Position numbers and translations under genes: made by a program. Shown here piece by piece: positions 36,722 through 45,976 of a DNA stretch of 64,000 nucleotides. Below the pieces are notes generated by a model, which had not been told where the DNA came from, ran no database searches, and saw nothing but the letters and a program-made list of their open reading frames with translations. The first letter of the stretch is position 1. The number at the start of each line of letters is the position of its first letter. This DNA is from Oceanobacter antarcticus (GTDB lineage Bacteria; Pseudomonadota; Gammaproteobacteria; Pseudomonadales; Oceanobacteraceae), in contig NZ_JBBKTX010000001.1 in assembly GCF_044962685.1 (NCBI RefSeq), forward strand, positions 265,832-329,831, written 5' to 3'.

Positions 36722-38824
36722 TCACTGGTCATGGGCAGGTTTGATGGCATAAAACTGGTACCTGCCGATAAACAACGCAGGTGACTGATTTTCCAGAAGC
36801 TGCCACTGTTCCGGTGTCAGTTCACCAGCCGGACAGCTGTAAGTCTGTCGGGCCAACTGCTCGGCTTCTGGCTGCGCCTGCATGCCAACCCAGCGCAGTC
36901 CGGCGTTGGCCAGCCAGCTGCTGGCATCGCTGATATCAAACAACTGCTCCCGGTTGCGGCACAGCAGCTCGTAGCAACCGCTGAGGCTGTAAAAATCCGG
37001 TCGTTGCAGCAACTGCTGACACTGTTGTTCCGAGAGGCCTGCAGTGGTTGCCAGAGCGGTTTCCATCAAGGCGTAGCGTAGCTGCCGCAATCCGGTGGCG
37101 GATGTCATGGCTGTTGTGTCCAGTTGCTGGCGCAGGCGAGTGATTTCCTGTCTTGCCACCCTGCTGTGCAAGGTGATTTTGATCACGCCTCCTGGTTTCA
37201 GTACTTCGGCCAGTGCCAGCAACCCGCTCAGGGGGTTGGGCAACTGCTGGAGTACACCACCACATTCAATGGCATCGAACTGCTTTCCCAGCCAGCTGAT
37301 CTGGCGCAAATCACCCTGCATCCAGTCAATCGACACATCTATATCGGTCTGGTGTGCACGGCCATAACTTAATGCCTCACGACTGAGGTCTATGGCGGTG
37401 ACGTTCAAGGGAGTGAATTTTTGGGCCAGTTTGAAGGCCTCCCGACCGGTTCCGCATCCCGCTACCAAGAGTTCCGCTGTGTGCTCTGTGGGGATCGAGA
37501 GAGCAGCCAGAGCCATTGGGAACAGGCACTTTAGGTGACTAAAATAATTCCCTTGCGGATGCTGTTGCAATGGACGCCAGCGAGGATAAAACAGGCAGTT
37601 ATCAGCCTGCAGGGTCTGGTTCCGAGTGGCGCTTTGGCTGGAGGTCGGCGGGGAAATCAGCGCCTGATCTGGCGTACCAAAGGTCGGAATGACTGGGCGA
37701 TGCAAACGTTGACGCTGTTCGTTATTGATCTGGGTGATGAGGTAATGCCGTAGTGGCTCGGGCCAGTCATCTGGGATGGCAAACAGTTTGTCGAGCAAGC
37801 CGGTTGCTGTCAGCGGTCGGTACATCAGCAGCATGAGCAGCGCTGGCAGTATTGAATCCTGCTGGTCTGCTGCCTGCTCCAACCAATACTCCAATAATCG
37901 GGTCAGCTGTTGGAGTTGCCTGGCTTCACCATCAGTTTCGGCCCAACAACCTCCGTTTATCCCGGTTTGGCTAATCAGTGCCAGCACCAGCGGCAGGTAT
38001 TGAGTGTCCAGCTCCAGAGTATGAATGCAGCCCTGCAGGAGGCTGAATCGCATTTGGGTCAGATGGCGCTCCAACAGTGGATGACTGAGGGCTATGTGGT
38101 GCAAGCTGGCGAGCAGCAGCGGTTCTTGTGTCAGTTGGTTAATGCCTAACAGGGCGTGTTGTTGAAGATCCTGAAAGCGGCATTGCAACAGCTGTGTCGC
38201 CAGCCTGGCCAGAGAGGAAACATCACCTGGCAATTGCAGATAATCGACCACCTCGGCTGCCAGTTCCGGGCAATAGCCATCAACGCTGGCACCGGCTGCG
38301 GCTTCAAGCAAGCGACTCTGCAGCAATACATCATCGCGGTGGATACGCACCAGTTGACGATAATCCTCAAAAGCCGCTGCGTATTTTCCTTGTTGCAGAC
38401 GCACATGGGCGAGGTAAAAAGGCGCTCGGGTGGCCACTCTGGACAGCTGTGAGGAACGCAAAAAGTAGTCTTCAGCCACGGCTGGTCGTCGGTCTTCCAG
38501 TTCGATCAGCCCGGCGCTGTACAGCAGACTCGGGCTGGTGTGTTTGATGGCAAGGCCAACTTCTATCCAATTTCTGGCAGGTATCAACTGGCCCTGACGC
38601 ATACAAATGCGGCCTAACAGATTAATAACCTGAAGATTTTCCGGCTGCAGCTGATAAGCCTGTTCGGCTTGTATCAAAGCGCGTTGCAGTGTCAAGGTAT
38701 CCTGATCTTCAACAGCCTGGGCGTAAGCGAAGCTGGCGGCCATATACAACGATCGCGCCCGTATCGAAGCGGAAGCATGGGATGTTGATCCCTGGAAGGT
38801 TAATTGTGGCAACAGGTTTGCCAT
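36722..38824 (-). CDS. TPR repeat - SAM methyltransferase fusion
   Basis: The 700-residue cytosolic protein has TPR-like helices in its N-terminal half (about residues 30-180), a helical middle (190-390) and a class I methyltransferase in about 430-570. The latter shows LLVAGCGTGREAFKLAQ (SAM loop), VTAIDLSREALSYG, DWMQGDLRQ, FDAIECGGVLQQLPNP and LKPGGVIKITL. TPR-methyltransferases often modify proteins or glycans. Its place between bcs and flagellar genes suggests a surface or flagellin target, but this is inference. It is convergent with bcsC. Confidence 0.8.
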   Translation of the reverse strand: MANLLPQLTFQGSTSHASASIRARSLYMAASFAYAQAVEDQDTLTLQRALIQAEQAYQLQPENLQVINLLGRICMRQGQLIPARNWIEVGLAIKHTSPSLLYSAGLIELEDRRPAVAEDYFLRSSQLSRVATRAPFYLAHVRLQQGKYAAAFEDYRQLVRIHRDDVLLQSRLLEAAAGASVDGYCPELAAEVVDYLQLPGDVSSLARLATQLLQCRFQDLQQHALLGINQLTQEPLLLASLHHIALSHPLLERHLTQMRFSLLQGCIHTLELDTQYLPLVLALISQTGINGGCWAETDGEARQLQQLTRLLEYWLEQAADQQDSILPALLMLLMYRPLTATGLLDKLFAIPDDWPEPLRHYLITQINNEQRQRLHRPVIPTFGTPDQALISPPTSSQSATRNQTLQADNCLFYPRWRPLQQHPQGNYFSHLKCLFPMALAALSIPTEHTAELLVAGCGTGREAFKLAQKFTPLNVTAIDLSREALSYGRAHQTDIDVSIDWMQGDLRQISWLGKQFDAIECGGVLQQLPNPLSGLLALAEVLKPGGVIKITLHSRVARQEITRLRQQLDTTAMTSATGLRQLRYALMETALATTAGLSEQQCQQLLQRPDFYSLSGCYELLCRNREQLFDISDASSWLANAGLRWVGMQAQPEAEQLARQTYSCPAGELTPEQWQLLENQSPALFIGRYQFYAIKPAHDQ

Positions 38825-39184
38825 GAAAATGCCCTCGTAAATACCCCGGCGATGTGGATTCCGTGGCTGGTGATTCAGATCTGATGTAACGGCAAGCCGA
38901 TCATTAGCAGGCTCCCCAGGTTATCAGGCGATTGACAGCAACCATCTGCTGATAGCCTAAGCAGAGCTTGTGCCATCTTTTATCATTATGATTTGTAAAG
39001 AGTTTTTTGTTTTTTGGTGGCAGGGAAGGTCACTTTTTACCGGGCTGGCGGAAGTAGTTTGCCGCCAGCGGATGCCCGGCGCATGTGCTTGATCGCTTAA
39101 TTCGGCAACCTTCTTGTTAAAGAAAACGCCGGTTTGGCCGCTACAGCCAACAGAAGCTGAACAACAATGGAAGGAGCAGACCCT
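38825..39184. other. Divergent promoter region
   Basis: Lies between the TPR-methyltransferase gene (-) and fliS (+). No gene or strong hairpin is seen. A weak sigma-54-like string near 39100-39120 is not convincing. Confidence 0.4.
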
Positions 39185-39634
39185 ATGTACCCATCGGGCG
39201 CCAAGCAATACCAGCGAGTGAACACGACCTCAGAAGTACTGGATGCCGATCCTCATCGCCTGATCCAACTGCTGATGGAAGCCGCATTAACCCGTATGGC
39301 CCAAAGCAAAGGGGCCATTAAACGGGGTGATATGGTCACCAAAGCCAATCTGTTAGGGCGTGTCATGGAAATCATCAGCACCTTGCAAAGCAGTCTGGAT
39401 CACAGCTCCGGCGGAGAGATTTCTGCAAATCTTGAACGGCTGTACGATTACATGAATCGTCGGCTGCTGCAGGCGACCAGAGCCAATGATACGGACATGA
39501 TTGAAGAAGTCATGAGCTTGATGCTGGAAGTCAAGCGTGGCTGGGATGGTATTCGCGACGATTATTTGACTCATTCGGGGAATCGCGAGCCGCTCTCAGG
39601 CTATCAGGGTGCAAATACGCACATCTCGGCCTGA
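39185..39634 (+). CDS. fliS: Flagellar export chaperone FliS
   Basis: FliS binds flagellin in the cytosol and hands it to the export apparatus. The 149-residue product has the family start YPSGAKQYQRVNTTSEVLDADPHRLIQLLMEAAL and a LYDYMNRRLLQATRAND segment; the C-terminus is a flexible tail. An AAGGAG lies 10 bp before the ATG; an in-frame ATG at 39167 has no ribosome site. fliD and flagellin, its usual neighbours, are not within the window. Confidence 0.93.
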   Translation: MYPSGAKQYQRVNTTSEVLDADPHRLIQLLMEAALTRMAQSKGAIKRGDMVTKANLLGRVMEIISTLQSSLDHSSGGEISANLERLYDYMNRRLLQATRANDTDMIEEVMSLMLEVKRGWDGIRDDYLTHSGNREPLSGYQGANTHISA

Positions 39635-40035
39635 CCCGTGCGATCTGACGGGCAATTACGAACGTTTGGGTGATGACGGTGTCATCTTCCAGGCGTCTGT
39701 TAGTCATTGATATTACTAATACTTATTTCAGGTATTGTAAGACAATAGGGCGATGGGGTAGTCTGCCGTCGTGCTAATGTTACGTCAGATACGTTTGTGA
39801 TGAATTGCTGCGTCGATTATTTGACTTCGTCAAAAATACGCACTTAACTGAACGACATGAGTCAATTGGATGACACCAAAAATAAAAAATAACAGTTCGG
39901 TGCTCTTGTGAACAGACGGGCAGTATCCCTGGTTATCCAGTTAGCTTCCGGTCAAGCCATCAACAGACAACGAGAATTCGCTGTTTTTTAGTGGAAGTGG
40001 AATAAGGCACTGCCTGAAATAAAGGAAGATTGCGT
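39635..40035. other. Leader region of flrA, no supported gene
   Basis: About 400 bp of AT-richer DNA before flrA; no open frame or hairpin stands out. It should hold the flrA promoter. Confidence 0.4.
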
Positions 40036-41505
40036 ATGTGGAGAGAAATTAAAATCCTGCTGATCGATGACGACCACCAGCGTCGTCACGATATGCAAGT
40101 GATTCTTGACTTTCTCGGAGAGGAAGTCATTGTCAGTGACAGTCAGCACTGGCAGGAAGAAGTCACTCGCCGTGCCAATAACAGCCAGGATATTTCTGCT
40201 GTGCTGGTCGGTGATGACAGTCGAGGCCTGTTCCATGGTGTTATGACAGCCGTTTACCAGTGGGACAAGTCAGCGCCGATTATCTGTCTTGGCCGAGATC
40301 ACGGATTGGATCGTCTCCCGGACTCCGTACGTCGCTCGGTGATCGCCACCGTAGAATCTCCTCCCAGTTACAACAAATTGCTAGACAGCCTGCACCGCTG
40401 CCAGCTTTATCGCGAACAATATTCCCATAGTGAAGGCCGCAGTGAGCGACGTGACATCCAGCTGTTCCGCAGCCTGGTCGGCACCAGTCGCCATATTCAG
40501 CAGGTACGTGAGCTGATCATGCAGGTGGCAGATAAAGACGTCAGTGTATTGATTCTGGGAGAATCAGGCACCGGCAAGGAAGTGGTCGCCCGTAACCTCC
40601 ATTATCATTCCAGTCGGCGTAACAAACCGTTTGTACCAGTTAATTGTGGTGCCATTCCGGCAGAGTTGCTGGAAAGTGAGTTGTTCGGGCATGAAAAAGG
40701 TGCCTTTACCGGTGCGATTGCCAGCCGTCCCGGACGCTTTGAGCTGGCCGAAGGCGGCACCTTGTTCCTGGATGAAATTGGCGATATGCCATTGAGTATG
40801 CAGGTCAAGATTTTGCGAGTGTTGCAGGAACATACCTACGAACGGGTTGGCAGTAACAAAACACAGCAAACGAACGTCCGCATTATTGCCGCGACCCACA
40901 AAAATCTCGAAAACATGATTGAAGACGGCGGCTTCCGTGAAGATCTTTATTACCGTCTGAATGTCTTCCCTATCGAAATGCCGTCATTACGGGAGCGGGT
41001 TGAAGACTTGCCGCTGTTGTTGAATGAACTGATCGCTCGTCTGGAGAACGAAAAACGAGGCTCAATTCGCTTCAACTCCGCTGCGATCATGTCGTTGTGT
41101 CGTCACGAATGGCACGGCAACGTTCGTGAGCTGGCTAACCTGGTCGAACGACTGGCGATCCTTTTCCCGTACGGTGTGGTGGGGGTCAACGAATTGCCGA
41201 AAAAATTCCGCCACTTTGAAGACGATGAAGAAGAAGCGTTGGCCGCAGCGAGTGAGCCTGGTGATGACCTCGCTCAGGAAATGATGCCGCCAGCCAATCT
41301 GGAGAGCGCCGCGTTATTACCCGTGAACGGACTGGATCTGCGTGAATATTTGTCCGACCTGGAATCATCATTGATACAGCAGGCGCTGGATGATGCCAAT
41401 GGTGTTGTTGCTCGTGCTGCTGAAAAACTCAATATTCGCCGTACTACCCTGGTCGAAAAAATGCGCAAGTACAACTTGCAACGTAAGGAAAAAGACTTTG
41501 CCTGA
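40036..41505 (+). CDS. flrA: Sigma-54-dependent flagellar master regulator FlrA/FleQ
   Basis: FlrA/FleQ starts the polar flagellar gene cascade and in Pseudomonas also responds to cyclic di-GMP to control exopolysaccharides. The 489-residue protein has a FleQ-type receiver-like domain (1-120), an AAA+ domain with GESGTGKE (175-182), the sigma-54 contact loop GAFTGA (222-227) and LFLDEIGDM (from 243), and a Fis-type HTH at the C-terminus. The ATG at 40036 follows AAAGGAAG. With bcs genes nearby, a role in cellulose control is a fair guess. Confidence 0.93.
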   Translation: MWREIKILLIDDDHQRRHDMQVILDFLGEEVIVSDSQHWQEEVTRRANNSQDISAVLVGDDSRGLFHGVMTAVYQWDKSAPIICLGRDHGLDRLPDSVRRSVIATVESPPSYNKLLDSLHRCQLYREQYSHSEGRSERRDIQLFRSLVGTSRHIQQVRELIMQVADKDVSVLILGESGTGKEVVARNLHYHSSRRNKPFVPVNCGAIPAELLESELFGHEKGAFTGAIASRPGRFELAEGGTLFLDEIGDMPLSMQVKILRVLQEHTYERVGSNKTQQTNVRIIAATHKNLENMIEDGGFREDLYYRLNVFPIEMPSLRERVEDLPLLLNELIARLENEKRGSIRFNSAAIMSLCRHEWHGNVRELANLVERLAILFPYGVVGVNELPKKFRHFEDDEEEALAAASEPGDDLAQEMMPPANLESAALLPVNGLDLREYLSDLESSLIQQALDDANGVVARAAEKLNIRRTTLVEKMRKYNLQRKEKDFA

Positions 41506-41535
41506 CCCTTCGGTGAGTTGGTATTGCAGTGATAG

Positions 41536-41561
41536 AAAACCGGCGTAGAGCCGGTTTTTTT
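41536..41561 (+). terminator. Rho-independent terminator of flrA
   Basis: ACCGGC pairs with GCCGGT around GTAGA, preceded by A-run and followed by seven T residues, 31 bp after the flrA stop. It separates flrA from flrBC. Confidence 0.9.
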
Positions 41562-41640
41562 ATGCCTGTATCTTGGCGGATAAAAAATTACCCTGCAAAA
41601 AATCAATAAATATCAATGAGTTATATTTATTTTTGAAGTG

Positions 41641-41655
41641 GGCACAGCCTTTGCT
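41641..41655 (+). promoter_or_regulatory. Sigma-54 promoter for flrBC
   Basis: GGCACAGCCTTTGCT has the invariant GG (41641-41642) and GC (41653-41654) exactly 10 bp apart and matches the -24/-12 consensus GGCAC-N5-TTGCT. It lies 57 bp before the flrB ATG. In Vibrio and Pseudomonas the homologous flrBC/fleSR operon is sigma-54 dependent and activated by FlrA/FleQ, encoded just upstream here. Confidence 0.85.
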
Positions 41656-41711
41656 TTATCTGACTGAGCGCTGATTTATTGGCGACAGAAATGCAGAATG
41701 GTGAGGTGTTT

Positions 41712-42998
41712 ATGACGATGTCCACAGCCAGTATCGATTCGGTTCAAACCCATGTCGCCCCAACCGTCGAAGACACCGCCGCAGTTATGGCGATGACGGC
41801 TGGCGGTCGCAATCAGGAACGCCAAGGGCTGCAGCACACGTTACAAATGTTCAGTCGCATGTCACAGCAGCTGACGGACTCCTGCGAGCAACTTGAAAGC
41901 CAGGTTGAACAGCTGAGCGGCGAACTGGCTCAGGTATCTGCCGAGCGAATGCGAGAACTGGCAGAAAAAGAGCGTCTGGCCAATCAACTGGAACAGCTGC
42001 TGACCCTGCTACCTGCTGGTGTACTGTTGCTGGATCAGAATGGCTGTGTTGCCAAAGCCAACCCGGTCGCTGAGCAGCTGCTGGCACGGTTGGCCGACGT
42101 TGGCAGTCTGGTTGGCCAACGCTGGCGCCGGGTTGTCCAGCGCTGTTTTGCACCGCGTCATGATGATGGCCACGAAGTCTCGCTGGTGAATGGCCGTAGG
42201 GTACTGATTCGTACCACCCCCATGACCCAGCAACCCGGTCAGCTGGTGTTGCTTACTGATATGACCGAAACCCGCGCCTTACAAGGCAAGCTGGCCCAGC
42301 ATCAGCGACTGTCGTCGATGGGACGCATGGTGGCGTCACTGGCGCACCAAGTACGCACTCCGCTGGCCGCAGCGACACTCTATGCCGGACACCTGGCCGA
42401 TGCCGACCTGAACGATGCTTCCCGTGAGCGTTTTGCTAGCAAGCTGCTGGAACGATTACGCCACCTTGAGCACCAGGTACGCGACATGCTGATTTTTGCC
42501 CGTGGAGAATTACCCTTACACGACGAAATATCCATTGCGGAGCTGATTGAGGATCTTCAGGCCGCCATGGAAGTGCCACTGGCGCAACACCAGGGGCATT
42601 GTGAAATTCAGAACAACTGCCCAGCCAGCCGTATTCGCTGTAACCGCGATGCGCTGGTCAGCTGCCTGATGAACCTGGTGAACAATGCCCTGGAAGTCGG
42701 TCGTGATGGCGGTATACCCAGAGTTCAGCTGATTCTGTCCGCCCGTCAAACCGGCGATCAGCAAGAGCCCGGCATTTCGGTAGTGATTGCCGATAACGGC
42801 CCTGGCCTGACCTGCGAGCAAAAGCAACGGGTACTGCAACCCTTTAACAGCACCAAAGCCAACGGTACCGGCTTGGGTCTGGCGGTGGTACAAGCCGTTG
42901 CCCGTGCCCACGGGGGCATCCTGACATTGGAAGATTCCGATCTGGGTGGTCTGGCCGCTGCAGTTCGTTTGCCGTCGATAACCACGCTGGCCAGTTAA
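41712..42998 (+). CDS. flrB: Flagellar two-component sensor kinase FlrB/FleS
   Basis: FlrB phosphorylates FlrC to switch on middle and late flagellar genes. The 428-residue protein has no membrane helix, so it is cytosolic: a coiled coil (about 40-95), a PAS domain (about 95-190), HisKA with the phospho-acceptor His212 in LAHQVRTPLA and an HATPase domain (NLVNNALEVG, DNGPGLT, GTGLGLAVVQAV). The ATG at 41712 follows GTGAGG; two earlier starts in frame lack sites. It sits downstream of a sigma-54 promoter. Confidence 0.93.
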   Translation: MTMSTASIDSVQTHVAPTVEDTAAVMAMTAGGRNQERQGLQHTLQMFSRMSQQLTDSCEQLESQVEQLSGELAQVSAERMRELAEKERLANQLEQLLTLLPAGVLLLDQNGCVAKANPVAEQLLARLADVGSLVGQRWRRVVQRCFAPRHDDGHEVSLVNGRRVLIRTTPMTQQPGQLVLLTDMTETRALQGKLAQHQRLSSMGRMVASLAHQVRTPLAAATLYAGHLADADLNDASRERFASKLLERLRHLEHQVRDMLIFARGELPLHDEISIAELIEDLQAAMEVPLAQHQGHCEIQNNCPASRIRCNRDALVSCLMNLVNNALEVGRDGGIPRVQLILSARQTGDQQEPGISVVIADNGPGLTCEQKQRVLQPFNSTKANGTGLGLAVVQAVARAHGGILTLEDSDLGGLAAAVRLPSITTLAS

Positions 42999-43027
42999 CT
43001 GACTCCGATACTCCTTGAGGAAACCTT

Positions 43028-44401
43028 ATGATTATTCTGGTCGTGGAAGATGATCCGCAACTGCGTGAAGCCGTGGTCGACAGTCTCGAACTGAAAGGGC
43101 ATCAGGTGATTGCCGCTGCCGATGGCAAGCAAGCCATACTGGCACTGCAACAGCAGCAGCCGGATCTGATTCTGTCCGATATCAATATGCCGGAAATGGA
43201 CGGACTTGCCTTGCTGAGTCATGTACGCGAGGAACACCCCTGGCTACCGATGGTACTGATGACTGCCTATGGCGATGTCAATCAGGCGGTGCTGGCGATG
43301 CAACGGGGTGCAAACGACTACTTGATGAAACCCTTTGAGCCAAGTGAACTGGATGCGTTACTGCAGCCCTTTGATGTACGCCCACAGGGAACAACCAAAT
43401 CCCGGCAAGAAGAGGCACCAGTGTGCGCTGCCACCGCCACCCGGCAACTGTTCCAGATGGCAGAACGTGTTGCACAGACCGACTCAACGGTATTGATCAG
43501 TGGTGAAAGCGGTACTGGTAAAGAAGTCCTGGCGCGCTATGTCCATCAGCATTCCCTGCGCCATAAGCAGCCGTTTGTCGCCATTAACTGTGCAGCGATA
43601 CCGGAAAATATGCTGGAAGCCATCCTGTTTGGTTACGAAAAAGGTGCCTATACCGGCGCTTATCAATCCTCGGCCGGTAAATTTGAACAGGCCCAGGGTG
43701 GCACGCTGTTACTGGACGAAGTTTCTGAAATGGACGCTGGACTGCAAGCCAAGTTACTGCGAGTTTTGCAAGAGCGGCAGGTTGAGCGTTTGGGTGGCAA
43801 AAAAGTCATTAACCTGGATGTACGGATGATCGCCACCACCAACCGCGACCTGGCCGATCATGTGGCTGAAGGCAAATTCCGCGAAGACCTGTATTACCGG
43901 CTCAGTGTATTCCCGTTGCAGTGGTTGCCATTACGCCAACGGGTTGACGACATCTTGCCGCTGGCTCAACGCTTGCTGGCGCACCACGCCCAGAAAATGA
44001 AACGCCGGGTACCACAGTTGATGAAAGAAGCCGAGCACAAACTGCTGCAGCATAGCTGGCCAGGCAACGTCCGCGAGCTGGACAACACCATGCAACGGGC
44101 ACTGATTTTACAGACCGGCCCGCAACTGTTTGTCAACGACCTGCTGTTAACGCCAGTGCCCGGCAATAAACACCCCCAGCTAGAGCAACCGCTGGAAGCG
44201 GTGCAAGTCGATATCGTTCAGGATGAGGGTCGTCTGGGTCAGGATCTCAAACATCGTGAGGTTGAGCTGATCTTGCAGGCCATCAAGGAAGAACCAAGCC
44301 GCAAGGACGCCGCCGAACGACTGGGCATCAGCCCGCGTACGCTGCGTTACAAAATGGCCCGGCTACGGGAAGAGGGCTTCGACGTCGAAGCCATGATTTA
44401 G
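43028..44401 (+). CDS. flrC: Sigma-54-dependent flagellar response regulator FlrC/FleR
   Basis: FlrC is the FlrB-activated enhancer-binding protein for hook, basal body and other middle-class flagellar genes. The 457-residue protein has a receiver domain with phospho-acceptor Asp51 (ILSDINMPEMDG) and Lys100, an AAA+ domain with GESGTGKE (158-165) and the variant GAYTGA (205-210) of the sigma-54 contact loop, and a C-terminal Fis-type HTH (RKDAAERLGISPRTLRYKM). It lies 29 bp after flrB. Confidence 0.94.
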   Translation: MIILVVEDDPQLREAVVDSLELKGHQVIAAADGKQAILALQQQQPDLILSDINMPEMDGLALLSHVREEHPWLPMVLMTAYGDVNQAVLAMQRGANDYLMKPFEPSELDALLQPFDVRPQGTTKSRQEEAPVCAATATRQLFQMAERVAQTDSTVLISGESGTGKEVLARYVHQHSLRHKQPFVAINCAAIPENMLEAILFGYEKGAYTGAYQSSAGKFEQAQGGTLLLDEVSEMDAGLQAKLLRVLQERQVERLGGKKVINLDVRMIATTNRDLADHVAEGKFREDLYYRLSVFPLQWLPLRQRVDDILPLAQRLLAHHAQKMKRRVPQLMKEAEHKLLQHSWPGNVRELDNTMQRALILQTGPQLFVNDLLLTPVPGNKHPQLEQPLEAVQVDIVQDEGRLGQDLKHREVELILQAIKEEPSRKDAAERLGISPRTLRYKMARLREEGFDVEAMI

Positions 44402-44416
44402 CGGCGATTGCCGGAC

Positions 44417-45232
44417 TCAAGCGGCAGGTCGCAGCAGCCGTTGCCGCAGGTAGCCATAAACAAACAAATACAGCAACGAGGCCACCAGGCAGACGACGGT
44501 GCCCCAGTGCAATCCCAGCACGGGGTAGGTATAGCTGACACACAGGGCATACACCACCAAAGCCCCGAGGCCATCCGGGTAATGGCGAATGGTGCGGGCC
44601 ACCACACTGGCACCCTGGCCCAGGTGCAAAATCAGCAGTAGTGGAAAAAAACTCACCGGGAAGGCAGCCAGTAATCCAGCGCGTTGTGGGCCAAGTACAT
44701 CCGCCAGCCCGGTAATCAGCAAAATGGTAAACGTTGCCATGGCAGCGCGAAACAACAGGCGTACCAGCGGTTTGTGGAACCAGTCTGCGCCAATATAAGG
44801 ATCGCTGCTCAGCGGGGCCGTCTCGTCAATGGCGCGAAACAGCGTGTGGAAGCACACAATAGCCCCGACCACCACCAACAAACCCAAGCCACGATGGGGC
44901 GGTAACTGCTGTAATAGCCAACTGCTGGCAAAAAAACACAGCAGACCGGAAATCATCGCGACCGGCACCCAGTGCAAACCGGTATGCCGACGAATCACCT
45001 GCCAATAACCCCAAGCCAGGCAAACCGCTGACGTTAATCCCGACAACGTAAACACCGCACTGGTCGCGGCAAAGTCTGTACCCTGTTGCCAACCAAAAAA
45101 ATACAGCGCAATACCGGTTCCCAGCGGAAATCCGGCCAATAACCCCGCATGCCGAGGACTCATTTGCTCAGCAACACGGGCCAGCAAAACAACCGTCAAA
45201 AATGTAATCAGGATTTTGGCCAGAATCAGCAC
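44417..45232 (-). CDS. Multi-pass membrane protein with internal duplication
   Basis: The product of about 271 residues is almost wholly hydrophobic, with eight or so membrane segments. Its two halves look duplicated: AGLLAGFPLGTGIALYFF near the start and AGLLAAFPVSFFPLLLIL in the second half occupy matching positions. I do not recognise the family; a transporter or permease-like role is only a guess. The start is uncertain: the frame is open to 45328, inside the Nudix gene, and the GTG at 45232 with GAGG upstream gives a sensible N-terminus. It is convergent with flrC. Confidence 0.65.
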   Translation of the reverse strand: MLILAKILITFLTVVLLARVAEQMSPRHAGLLAGFPLGTGIALYFFGWQQGTDFAATSAVFTLSGLTSAVCLAWGYWQVIRRHTGLHWVPVAMISGLLCFFASSWLLQQLPPHRGLGLLVVVGAIVCFHTLFRAIDETAPLSSDPYIGADWFHKPLVRLLFRAAMATFTILLITGLADVLGPQRAGLLAAFPVSFFPLLLILHLGQGASVVARTIRHYPDGLGALVVYALCVSYTYPVLGLHWGTVVCLVASLLYLFVYGYLRQRLLRPAA

Positions 45233-45284
45233 CAGGATAACCTCGGCAAAAGATAAGTGGGCAAGGGCTGTGACCGGACGAGAA

Positions 45285-45854
45285 CTAGTTTTGCAGACAC
45301 ACCGCGCTGGAGTCTGGCAGCAAACCATCGTTCAGCGCCTGTTTTAACGACAGTCGACCGGCAAACCACAAGGGATAGCGCTTGCCTGGAATACTGGCGT
45401 CGGCAACATCATCGCCGCTGCGCAAGGCAACCACCAGATCTTCCAGATTGACCCAGATCCAGTCCTTACGCTCGCGTGGCGTACCGCATTGGGAGGCGGC
45501 AATCGACGCCGGATCAACGTAGGTCACTTCCGCCACATAAGTATAGAAAGGGCCAACCGTTGAACGCTTGCGACCTTCAAGATCAGCTGGCAAGGGGGTG
45601 GCAAACATACAACCGGTTTCTTCTCGGAACTCACGGGCTGCGGTATCAACAATGCGCTCGCCGTCTTCGCCATGACCGCCAAAGGCCGCCCAGCCATTAC
45701 GATTCTTGCCGTTGTCGTAGGCCAGCAGCACCTGAGCTTGTGGGCCGACGCAAGTGTAGGCGATCACCCCGGCGGGAGGCTCGGCAACCACCATAATGGA
45801 CGTTGTGACCAATAAAGGCAGCAACACAAAACCGATCAGAATTGACGTCAGCAT
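45285..45854 (-). CDS. Nudix hydrolase with N-terminal export signal or anchor
   Basis: The 189-residue product carries a complete Nudix box from Gly60 to Cys82 (G-x5-E-x7-REFREETG), so it should hydrolyse a nucleoside diphosphate derivative. Unusually, the first 24 residues (MLTSILIGFVLLPLLVTTSIM) are a hydrophobic signal peptide or membrane anchor, and there are four cysteines in the remainder, suggesting a periplasmic protein. Substrate is unknown. Neighbouring genes give no clue. Confidence 0.8.
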   Translation of the reverse strand: MLTSILIGFVLLPLLVTTSIMVVAEPPAGVIAYTCVGPQAQVLLAYDNGKNRNGWAAFGGHGEDGERIVDTAAREFREETGCMFATPLPADLEGRKRSTVGPFYTYVAEVTYVDPASIAASQCGTPRERKDWIWVNLEDLVVALRSGDDVADASIPGKRYPLWFAGRLSLKQALNDGLLPDSSAVCLQN

Positions 45855-45976
45855 GGTACGGCTCCATAAACCGGATGGCGACAGGGCAGGGCCAGGGTGG
45901 GTAATAATTGACCTGTCAGAGAACTATTTGTCAGAGAACTATCTGTTAGAAATACCAATCAAAGAATAGCCGAACA

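Noticed and set aside
39095..39125. Sigma-54 promoter before fliS
   Set aside because: CGGCAACCTTCTTGTT keeps the spacing but the -12 element has GT instead of GC and the flanks do not match.
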